From an uncultured Acetobacteraceae bacterium (lineage in GTDB: Bacteria; Pseudomonadota; Alphaproteobacteria; Acetobacterales; Acetobacteraceae): a stretch of DNA of 8,055 nucleotides. Under the pieces are notes generated by a model. It was not told the DNA's origin. It saw nothing but the letters and a program-made list of their open reading frames with translations, and made no database searches. Position 1 is the first letter of the stretch, and each line of letters begins with the position of its first letter. Position numbers and translations under genes: made by a program. This document shows, piece after piece, positions 1 to 6,070 of the stretch. Where the stretch lies: positions 1 to 8,055 of the forward strand of contig CAIMEK010000536.1 in NCBI GenBank assembly GCA_903839965.1. The letters are read 5' to 3'.

Positions 1-876
1 CGGCTGCAGGAGCGTCTCGCCGCCGCCGGCGCGCCGGAGGCGGTCATCGCGGCGGCGGCGGCAGCCGCGGCCACGTCGGGGCCGAGCATTCGCACCACCT
101 CGGTCGGCCGGTTGTCGCGGGCCATCGGAAATTTCCTGCTGCTGCCTGTGGACAGCGGCATGGTGAGCCGGTTCGCGCCGAAACTCGTGCTGTTGGCCTG
201 CGCGATCGCCGCCGGCGCGGTGCTCATGTTCGCCGGCCCGCGCTGGGGCTGGCAGCCCAGCTTCATCGCCGCCCCGCTGATCTTCCTCGGCCTCGCGCGT
301 CTCGTGTTCGGCTGGGAGCGCCGGCGCTGGCGCGCGCGGTTGTTCGAACAGGTGCCCGACCTGATCGGCCTGGTGTGCGGCACCGTCCGTTCCGGCATTC
401 CGTTGAGCGAGGCCATCCGCAGCGTCACCCACGAGCTGGCCTCGCCGTCGCGCGAACAGTTCGCCCGCGTGTCGGCGGAAATCAGCATCGGCCAGCCGCT
501 GGAAGGCGCGTTGTGGCGGCTGCACGATCGCACCGGGCTGACCGAATACGCGTTCCTGGCGGTCACCATGGGGCTGCACGCGCAAACCGGCGGCAGCCTG
601 ATGGAGCCGCTGGAGAACCTGCAGGAAATGGTGCGCCGTCGCGTGGCCGTCGCCAAGCGCGGCAAGGCGCTGGCGGCCGAAGCCCGCGCCTCCGCGGTCA
701 TCCTCGAGGCATTGCCCTTCGTCGCAGGCGCGGCCATCGAATTCGTCAACCCCGGCCACTTCGCCTACTACACCGACACCCCCGGCGGCCAGTACCTGCT
801 GCTGATCGCGGTCGTGCTGTTCGTGCTGGGCGTGGTCTGCATCCAGACCCTGATCCGCAGGAGTCTTTCGGAATGA
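1..876 (+). CDS. tadB: Tad pilus inner-membrane platform protein TadB (5' partial)
   Basis: One of the two inner-membrane platform proteins of the Tad/Flp (type IVc) pilus machine, which works with the TadA ATPase to assemble pilin. The frame is open to base 1, so the gene begins upstream; the TTG at 112 is an internal codon. The visible 291 residues show two hydrophobic segments (around nt 181-240 and 259-312), then a cytoplasmic type II secretion F domain starting near LFEQVPDLIGLVCGTVRSG (nt 340-396) and running through a GLHAQTGGSL motif (nt 571-600). Two hydrophobic segments close the protein (about nt 697-750 and 796-852). This order is typical of TadB. The stop overlaps the tadC start (ATGA, 873-876), so the two are almost certainly co-translated. 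The family is clear; the B assignment rests on its position before a second, TadC-like F-domain gene. Confidence 0.9.
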   Translation, partial: RLQERLAAAGAPEAVIAAAAAAAATSGPSIRTTSVGRLSRAIGNFLLLPVDSGMVSRFAPKLVLLACAIAAGAVLMFAGPRWGWQPSFIAAPLIFLGLARLVFGWERRRWRARLFEQVPDLIGLVCGTVRSGIPLSEAIRSVTHELASPSREQFARVSAEISIGQPLEGALWRLHDRTGLTEYAFLAVTMGLHAQTGGSLMEPLENLQEMVRRRVAVAKRGKALAAEARASAVILEALPFVAGAAIEFVNPGHFAYYTDTPGGQYLLLIAVVLFVLGVVCIQTLIRRSLSE

Positions 877-1817
877 ACTGGGACCGCCTGCAACCCCTGC
901 TGCCGCTGTTCGCCGCCGTGCTGATCCTGGCCGTCGTCGCGGCGCTGCTGCTGCTGCGCGAGGCCAGCGAGCGCGAACTCGCCGGCCGGCTTGCCCAGGT
1001 GAGGAGCGGCGCCCCGGCGCGCCAGGGCGGTCGCTACCGGCTGGCCAGCATGCTGGCCGACAGGGTGCGCGCGCTGGGCGTCGCCTTGCGCCGGCGCGCG
1101 CTGGACCCGCAGGAAATCCAGGAACTCGAGGGGATGCTGACCTCGGCTGGCTACAACGCCGCACGCGCGCTGCCCCTGCTGGCGGTCGGCAAGGTTTCCT
1201 GCCTGTTCGTGGTCCCGGCGCTCGCCTGGCTGGCAACCACCTCCATGGGCATCGACTCCCGCCAGCAGATCGGCCTCGTCGGCATGGCGCTGATGGCGGG
1301 CGCGACGCTGCCGAACCTGGCCCTGCGCATGCTGCGCCGCCCCTATGTCGCCCGGTTGCGCCGCGGCCTGCCGGATGCATTGGACCTGCTGGTGGTGTGC
1401 GCCAATGCGGGGCTCGGCCTCGAATCGTCGGTCGACCGGGTCGCCAGGGAAATCAGCCGGGCGAACCGCCCCACCGGCCTGCAATTCGAAATCCTCAGCT
1501 ACGAGATGCGCATGTTGCCGGACCGGCGCGAGGCGCTGCACAACCTCGGCGAGCGCACCGGGTTGGAGCCATTCCGCCGCCTGGCCGCCACGCTCACCCA
1601 GGCGCTGCGCTACGGCACGCCGCTGTCGCAGGCGCTGCGGGCGCTGGCGGCGGACATGCGCCAGGAACGCCTGGTCCGCTTCGAGGAACGCACGGCACGG
1701 TTGCCGGCCCTGATGGTGATGCCGATGACCCTCTTCATCATGCCGGTCCTGTTCATCGTCCTGGCTGGCCAGTCGATCCAGCAACTGATCGGCGCATTGA
1801 AAGGGCTACTGCAATGA
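873..1817 (+). CDS. tadC: Tad pilus inner-membrane platform protein TadC
   Basis: Second F-domain platform protein of the Tad pilus, 314 residues, the usual size for TadC. The ATG at 873 overlaps the tadB stop and has an AGGAG Shine-Dalgarno at 859-863 with 9-nt spacing, which fixes the start. The same frame is open further upstream inside tadB, but that stretch reads as an Arg/His/Pro-rich shadow. Order: N-terminal membrane segment (about residues 8-28), a charged linker, two hydrophobic segments (about 105-150), the F domain (about 160-280) beginning PYVARLRRGLPDALDLLVVC, and a C-terminal membrane segment (281-299, MVMPMTLFIMPVLFIV). It probably pairs with TadB in the platform. The 3' end overlaps the next gene by ATGA (1814-1817). 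Confidence 0.92.
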   Translation: MNWDRLQPLLPLFAAVLILAVVAALLLLREASERELAGRLAQVRSGAPARQGGRYRLASMLADRVRALGVALRRRALDPQEIQELEGMLTSAGYNAARALPLLAVGKVSCLFVVPALAWLATTSMGIDSRQQIGLVGMALMAGATLPNLALRMLRRPYVARLRRGLPDALDLLVVCANAGLGLESSVDRVAREISRANRPTGLQFEILSYEMRMLPDRREALHNLGERTGLEPFRRLAATLTQALRYGTPLSQALRALAADMRQERLVRFEERTARLPALMVMPMTLFIMPVLFIVLAGQSIQQLIGALKGLLQ

Positions 1818-2455
1818 AACTCGGCTCCGTTCCCGTCCTGCTCGGCCTGCTCGCCCTGGGCGCCTGCGCGAATTCGCAGGCCTCGCCGCCGGCCGCCGGC
1901 GGGCTGAGCGCCGACGCGCGCCTGAACATCGCCGCCGCGGCCCAGGCCTCGGGCGACAGCACGACCGCGCTCACCCTGTTGGCCGGCGCGGCGCAGTCCG
2001 CACCGCAGCGCGCCGACGTGCAGCAGAGCTATGCCCGCGCGCTGGCCGACACCGGCCAGACCCAGCGCGCCGCCGGCGTGCTGGAGGCCGCCTTGCGCGC
2101 CAACCCGGGCGACCATCGCCTGACCTACGAGCAGGCGCGCCTGCAGCTCCTGACCGGCGACGGCGCGGGTGCGCTGGCGCTGCTGAATGCGCTGCTGCAG
2201 GTCGAGCCGCGCGATCCCGTCGCGCTCACCGCCCGTGGGGTCGCGCTCGACCTCACCGGCGACTCCACCGCCGCCCAGGACAGCTACCGCCAGGCGCTTG
2301 CCGTGGCGCCGAACAGCGCCGCCGCACACAACAACCTGGCAATCTCGCTGTTGCTGCAGGGCAACCGCGCGGAAAGCCGGACGGAGCTTGAACGGGCGCG
2401 CGCGCAGCAAAGCGCTCCCGCGCGGGTCTCCAACAATCTGGCATTCCTGCAGTAG
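1814..2455 (+). CDS. tadD: TPR lipoprotein of the Tad pilus locus (TadD-like)
   Basis: A 213-residue tetratricopeptide-repeat lipoprotein. TadD proteins are thought to act as outer-membrane pilotins or assembly factors for the Tad secretin. The N-terminus is a lipoprotein signal: a hydrophobic stretch, then LGAC with the lipidated Cys at residue 18. About five TPR units follow (near residues 34-66, 69-101, 103-136, 137-170, 171-203), the last containing AAAHNNLAISLLLQGN. The ATG overlaps the tadC stop (ATGA), so it belongs to the same operon; the Shine-Dalgarno is weak, which suggests translational coupling. The protein stops at SNNLAFLQ, where many TadD homologues continue with another helix or TPR, so the C-terminus may be shortened. 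The TPR and lipoprotein calls are firm; TadD rests on repeats plus context. Confidence 0.82.
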   Translation: MKLGSVPVLLGLLALGACANSQASPPAAGGLSADARLNIAAAAQASGDSTTALTLLAGAAQSAPQRADVQQSYARALADTGQTQRAAGVLEAALRANPGDHRLTYEQARLQLLTGDGAGALALLNALLQVEPRDPVALTARGVALDLTGDSTAAQDSYRQALAVAPNSAAAHNNLAISLLLQGNRAESRTELERARAQQSAPARVSNNLAFLQ

Positions 2456-2468
2456 CCGCGCCGCGGTC

Positions 2469-2488
2469 GGCCCCCCACCGGGCCCTTT
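2469..2488 (+). terminator. Weak candidate terminator after the Tad operon
   Basis: A 5-bp stem GGCCC/GGGCC (2469-2473 with 2480-2484) and a 6-nt loop lie 13 bp after the tadD stop, followed only by CTTT. The stem is short and the T run minimal, so this is a weak intrinsic terminator at best. It abuts the FNR-type box, which makes transcriptional separation of the Tad operon from the next operon plausible. Confidence 0.25.
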
Positions 2489-2500
2489 GACCCACATCAA
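2487..2500 (+). promoter_or_regulatory. FNR/ANR/DNR-type binding site upstream of the ferredoxin-AOR operon
   Basis: TTGACCCACATCAA matches the FNR/ANR consensus TTGAT-N4-ATCAA at 9 of 10 defined bases; the single change is C for T at position 5. The dyad centre is at 2493.5. If this is a class II activated promoter (site centred near -41.5), transcription would begin near 2535, with a poor -10 such as TACGCG at 2523-2528, and give a leader of about 47 nt before the ATG at 2582. A weak -10 fits activator dependence. The box is seen directly; oxygen or nitric-oxide control is inferred from the family of regulators that use it. Confidence 0.72.
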
Positions 2501-2581
2501 GGATTTGCCGCCGGCAGCCTGCTACGCGTAACGCATCGTACGATCGGGCGACGCGTATCCAAGGCAGGAAAAAAAGCGGCT

Positions 2582-3058
2582 ATGAGCATGATGCTGATGA
2601 TCCACCCCGACAAGTGCACGGGGTGTCATAATTGCGAACTCGCCTGTTCCATGGAACATGAAGGCGATTTCCGCACCAAGGCGTCGCGGATACACGTCTA
2701 TACCTGGGAACGCGAAGGCTTTTCCGTTCCGATGATGTGTCAGCAATGCAAGGACGCGGCCTGTACCACCGTGTGCGTGCCGAAGGCCTTGCAGCGCAAC
2801 GCGCAGACCGGCCAGGTCGACTACGATGCCGCGAAGTGCATCGGCTGCAAGATGTGCGTGCAGGCCTGCCCGTTCGGCAGCGTGGCGTGGGATTTCCTCA
2901 CCTCCGCCATTCTCAAGTGCGACACCTGCAACGGCGATCCGGCCTGCGCGAAAATCTGCCCCGCCCAGGCGCTGGCCTGGGTGGCCGACAGCGAATCGGC
3001 CCAGGTGCGCAAGCGGGCATTCGCCAGCAAGCTCAAAACCGCGTTCCTGGAGGCCTGA
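2582..3058 (+). CDS. Four-cluster [4Fe-4S] ferredoxin subunit (AorA-like) of an aldehyde oxidoreductase
   Basis: A 158-residue polyferredoxin likely to carry electrons from the catalytic subunit encoded 2 bp downstream. It has 16 cysteines in four sets: C12-x2-C15-x2-C18-x3-C22, C53-x2-C56-x4-C61-x3-C65, C86-x2-C89-x2-C92-x3-C96 and C113-x2-C116-x5-C122-x3-C126. This is the arrangement of the DmsB/HycB/YdhY superfamily and of AorA, the electron-transfer subunit of tungsten aldehyde oxidoreductase in Aromatoleum. There is no signal peptide or Tat motif, so it should be cytoplasmic. The ATG at 2582 is favoured over those at 2588, 2591 and 2597 because AGGAA (2566-2570) lies 11 nt upstream. The first part of the gene is less GC-rich than its neighbours. 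An FNR-type box precedes it. A BamC-like or YdhY-like role is possible; pairing with an AOR subunit makes AorA-like the best reading. Confidence 0.87.
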   Translation: MSMMLMIHPDKCTGCHNCELACSMEHEGDFRTKASRIHVYTWEREGFSVPMMCQQCKDAACTTVCVPKALQRNAQTGQVDYDAAKCIGCKMCVQACPFGSVAWDFLTSAILKCDTCNGDPACAKICPAQALAWVADSESAQVRKRAFASKLKTAFLEA

Positions 3059-3060
3059 CC

Positions 3061-4860
3061 ATGCACGGCTGGATCGGCAAGATGCTGCGCGTGGACCTGG
3101 CCTCGGGGAAGATCGCCACCGAGCCGCTCGATCCCGCGCTGGCGCGCAACTACCTCGGCGCCCGTGGCCTCGGCACCCGGCTGATGTACGACGAGGTCGA
3201 TCCCAAGGTCGATCCGCTGTCGCCCGCGAACAAGCTCATGTTCGTCACCGGCCCGCTCACCGGCACGCTCTCGCCCTCGGCCGGCCGCTACAACGTGGTC
3301 ACCAAGGGCCCGCTCACCGGCACCATCGCCGCCTCCAATTCCGGCGGCAACTGGGGGCCGGAACTGAAATTCGCCGGCTACGACGTGCTCATCGTCGAGG
3401 GCCGCGCGGCCAGCCCGGTCTATCTGTGGATCCAGGACGACAAGGTCGAACTTCGTGACGCCGCCCATCTGTGGGGCAAGGAAGTGCCGGAGACCACCGA
3501 GGCGCTGTATGCCGAGACCGCCCCGGACGCCAAGGTGGCCTGCATCGGCCCGGGGGGCGAGACCCAGTCGATGATCGCCTCCATCATGAACGACATGCAC
3601 CGCGCCGCCGGGCGCTCCGGCGTCGGCGCCGTGATGGGCTCGAAGAACCTCAAGGCGGTCGTGGTGCGCGGCACCGGCGCCATCACCATCGCCGACAAGG
3701 CGGCCTTCCTCGACGCCGTGGCCCGTGCCGCCGCCATCCTTCGCAAGGGCCGCACCGGCAGCGGCTTCAAGCTCTACGGCACCATCGCCAACGTCAACCC
3801 GATGAACGCCGTCGGCGGCCTGCCTACGCTGAATTTCCAGCAGACGTATTTCCCGACGGCGGAGAAGGTGAGCGGCGAAACCCTCACGGCCACCCTGCTG
3901 CAGCGCTCGAAAAGCTGTTTCTCCTGCGCCATTTCCTGCGGCCGCGTCACCAAGGTCACCAACCCGAAGTTCAAGGGCGAGGGCGAAGGCCCCGAATACG
4001 AAACCGCCTTCGCCTTCGGCCCCGACTGCGCCGTCGACAACCTCGATGCGGTCACCAAGGCCAACTACATCTGCAACGAGATGGGCCTCGACACGATCTC
4101 CATGGGCTGCACCATCGCCTGCGCCATGGAGTTGTTCCAGCGCGGCTACATCACGTTGGAAGACACCGAGGGCCTGCCTCTGGAGTTCGGCAATGCCGAG
4201 GCAATGGTCGAGGCGGTGCGCCTCACCGGGCTCGGCCAGGGCTTCGGCAGGAAGCTGGCGCTCGGCTCGTGGCGGCTGGCCAGCCTGTACGGCCACGCCG
4301 AATTGTCGATGACCGCCAAGAAGCAGGAAATGCCCGCCTACGAGCCGCGCGCGGTGCAGGGCATGGGGCTGGGATACGCCACCTCGAACCGCGGCGGTTG
4401 CCATGTGCGCGGCTTCAGCGTCGGCGTGGAAGTGTTCGGCGCTCCGTTCAAGATGGACAAAAACGCCACCGAGGGTAAAGCGGCGCTGCTCGCCGTCGCC
4501 CAGAACCGCACGGCGGCGCTCGATTCCTCCGGTTCGTGCACCATGTCCGGCGGCATCGGCCCCGGCGGCTATGCCGAGCTGATGACGGCGGCCACCGGCG
4601 TTGCCTTCGACGCCGACGGCTTCCTCAAGATCGGCGAGCGCATCTGGAACCTTGAGCGCCTGTTCAACATCAGGGCGGGCCTCACCGCCGCCGACGACAC
4701 GCTGCCGCCGCGCATCCTGAACGAACCGATCCCGGCCGGCCCGTCCAAGGGCGGGGTCAACAAGCTCGGCGAAATGCTGCCGGAATACTACAGCCTGCGC
4801 GGCTGGGGGCCGGACGGCGTGCCAGGCCGGGAGAAGCTGGCCGAACTGGCCTTGGCCTGA
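3061..4860 (+). CDS. Aldehyde:ferredoxin oxidoreductase-family tungsten enzyme, catalytic subunit (AorB-like)
   Basis: Predicted cytoplasmic bis-tungstopterin enzyme oxidising aldehydes to carboxylic acids (reversible in some members). Length is 599 residues, normal for the family. The N-terminal AFOR domain (about 1-205) includes SGGNWGPELKFAGYD and RAAGRSGVGAVMGSKNLKAV (to about 200). The [4Fe-4S] cluster ligands are C286-x2-C289-x3-C293 plus C493 in DSSGSC. The GPEYET segment (310-315) supplies the conserved glutamate, and H448 in RGGCHVRG matches the conserved active-site histidine. N339-E-M-G-L-D344 and D488-S-S-G-S-C493 correspond to the two DxxGL-type pterin motifs, the first with Asn for the usual Asp. 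The ATG at 3061 follows the ferredoxin stop by 2 bp, with GGAGG at 3049-3053, so the two genes form an operon. No AorC-like flavoprotein follows. A different substrate, as in YdhV- or BamB-type paralogues, cannot be excluded. Confidence 0.9.
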   Translation: MHGWIGKMLRVDLASGKIATEPLDPALARNYLGARGLGTRLMYDEVDPKVDPLSPANKLMFVTGPLTGTLSPSAGRYNVVTKGPLTGTIAASNSGGNWGPELKFAGYDVLIVEGRAASPVYLWIQDDKVELRDAAHLWGKEVPETTEALYAETAPDAKVACIGPGGETQSMIASIMNDMHRAAGRSGVGAVMGSKNLKAVVVRGTGAITIADKAAFLDAVARAAAILRKGRTGSGFKLYGTIANVNPMNAVGGLPTLNFQQTYFPTAEKVSGETLTATLLQRSKSCFSCAISCGRVTKVTNPKFKGEGEGPEYETAFAFGPDCAVDNLDAVTKANYICNEMGLDTISMGCTIACAMELFQRGYITLEDTEGLPLEFGNAEAMVEAVRLTGLGQGFGRKLALGSWRLASLYGHAELSMTAKKQEMPAYEPRAVQGMGLGYATSNRGGCHVRGFSVGVEVFGAPFKMDKNATEGKAALLAVAQNRTAALDSSGSCTMSGGIGPGGYAELMTAATGVAFDADGFLKIGERIWNLERLFNIRAGLTAADDTLPPRILNEPIPAGPSKGGVNKLGEMLPEYYSLRGWGPDGVPGREKLAELALA

Positions 4861-4864
4861 TCCC

Positions 4865-4880
4865 GGGGCGCGGCCGCCCC
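4865..4880. terminator. Candidate hairpin between convergent genes
   Basis: A perfect 6-bp GC stem, GGGGCG/CGCCCC, with a CGGC tetraloop sits in the 33-bp gap between the convergent aorB-like and livH-like genes. It could stall transcripts from either side, but there is no T run on either strand, so a classical Rho-independent terminator is not supported. Confidence 0.3.
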
Positions 4881-4893
4881 CCGGCGGCCCGCC

Positions 4894-5940
4894 TCACGGC
4901 TCCTCCTCTTCCTCCTCCCCGGTCCCGGTGAGCAGCGAGCGCAGCACCAGCACCGGCACCAGCAGCGCGAACACCACCACTTCCTTGAACTGGCTGTACC
5001 AGAACGCGGTGAAGCTCTCCAGCAGGCCGACGAACAGCGCCCCCAGCACCGCCCCCGGGTAGCTCACCATGCCGCCGATGATGGCGCCGACGAACGCCTT
5101 CAGGCCGAGGATGAAGCCGGAATCGTACGACAGCGTGTTGATCGGCCCGATCAGGATGCCCGACACCCCGGCCAGCAGCGAGGCCAGCAGGAAGGCGATC
5201 GAGCCCGACACCGCGGGGCGGATGCCCATCAGCCGCGCGCCGATGCGATTCACCGCGGTCGCCCGCAGCGCCTTGCCCGCCAGGCTGCGTTCGAAGAACA
5301 GCCACAGCAGCACGGCGGTCAGCGCCGAGGCGCCCAGCATCAGCAGCGTCTGCCCGCTGAACACCAGCCCGGCCACTTCGACGGCGCCATCCACCAGCAT
5401 GCGCGGCCGCATCCCCTCCGGCCCGAAGAACTGCAGCGCCACGCCGGAAATGGCGAAATGCAGCACCACCGCCACGATCAGCAGCACCAGCACCGGCGCG
5501 TCGGCGATCGGGCGGAAGGCGATGCGGTAGAGCAACGGCCCCATCGGCAGCACCAGCCCGATCGACACCAGCACCAGCACCGCATCGGGCGCCGCGCGTC
5601 CCTGCACCAGCCAGGCCGCCAGCACCGGCAGCGCCGGCAGCACCAGCCACAGCAGCGCGGCGCGGGGCAGCCGGCGGGCCGCGCCGGCGCGCAGCAGTGT
5701 GCATGCCTCGAAGGCGAAGGCGGCCACCGCGAGCACCAGCACCAGCCACAGCGTGCCGGGCCGCTGGCCCTCCTGCAGCGCGGCCAGCGTCAGCGCGGCA
5801 TAGGCAACGAGGTCGCCGAACGGCACGAACACGACGCGCGTGACCAGGAAGATCAGGACGATGCCGAGCGCCACCAGCACGTAGATCGCCCCGTTGGCGA
5901 TGCCGTCCTGCGCCAGCAGCAGCGCGAGTTCCGCCGTCAT
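4894..5940 (-). CDS. Branched-chain amino acid-type ABC transporter permease (LivH family)
   Basis: Inner-membrane permease of a Liv/HAAT-type ABC importer for amino acids or related carboxylates. At 348 residues it is longer than the usual 290-310; the extra length seems to lie in the first half, around the segments between residues 60 and 120. LivH features: an N-terminal NGAIYVLVALGIVLIF helix (16-31), repeated strongly hydrophobic segments, SGFILGLKAFVGAIIGG (274-290) with the permease loop that contacts the ATPase, and SYPGAVLGALFVGLLESF after it. Where many LivH proteins have an NFAxGE-type motif, this one reads RVVFVPFGD (35-43). The C-terminus ends in six glutamates encoded by a GAG/GAA tract. 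The start is ATG with a poor Shine-Dalgarno. It is divergent from the binding-protein gene, and no LivM, LivG or LivF follows it. Confidence 0.9.
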   Translation of the reverse strand: MTAELALLLAQDGIANGAIYVLVALGIVLIFLVTRVVFVPFGDLVAYAALTLAALQEGQRPGTLWLVLVLAVAAFAFEACTLLRAGAARRLPRAALLWLVLPALPVLAAWLVQGRAAPDAVLVLVSIGLVLPMGPLLYRIAFRPIADAPVLVLLIVAVVLHFAISGVALQFFGPEGMRPRMLVDGAVEVAGLVFSGQTLLMLGASALTAVLLWLFFERSLAGKALRATAVNRIGARLMGIRPAVSGSIAFLLASLLAGVSGILIGPINTLSYDSGFILGLKAFVGAIIGGMVSYPGAVLGALFVGLLESFTAFWYSQFKEVVVFALLVPVLVLRSLLTGTGEEEEEEP

Positions 5941-5966
5941 CGCCTGCGCATCGAGATGCCCTACCT

Positions 5967-5978
5967 TTCAGTCCTGAA
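5967..5978. promoter_or_regulatory. Short dyad in the livH/livK divergent intergenic region
   Basis: TTCAG-TC-CTGAA is a perfect 5-bp dyad with a 2-bp spacer, about 26 bp from the livH-type start and 92 bp from the livK-type start. Its place between divergent genes makes it a candidate operator, but a dyad this short can arise by chance and I recognise no regulator consensus. I see no convincing -35/-10 pair for either gene in the 130-bp gap (5941-6070). Confidence 0.2.
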
Positions 5979-6056
5979 CTCGCCTACGGTGCCGGCCGCT
6001 GCGATGCGCCTCGCTCGGCCGCACCTGCCCGACGGCGCCTCTGTCAGAAAGCATTC

Positions 6057-6060
6057 GAGG
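6057..6060 (+). promoter_or_regulatory. Shine-Dalgarno that decides the binding-protein start
   Basis: GAGG lies 10 nt before the ATG at 6071 but only 1 nt before the in-frame ATG at 6062. The spacing favours 6071, which also gives a cleaner signal peptide beginning MTKAFLLALIG. Confidence 0.55.
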
Positions 6061-6070
6061 GATGGCGTCA

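Noticed and set aside
112..876. TTG at 112 as the start of the TadB gene
   Set aside because: The frame is open back to base 1 and the first 37 codons encode a plausible Ala-rich TadB N-terminal stretch, so the gene is cut by the window edge.
768..1784. Long minus-strand frame (338 codons) opposite tadC
   Set aside because: His/Gln/Arg-rich translation without domain features, antisense to a clear TadC gene; a product of high GC at third positions.
2821..4404. Minus-strand frame of 527 codons opposite the AOR gene
   Set aside because: Low-complexity Gly/Ala/His/Arg composition and no recognisable domain, while the plus strand carries all AOR motifs.
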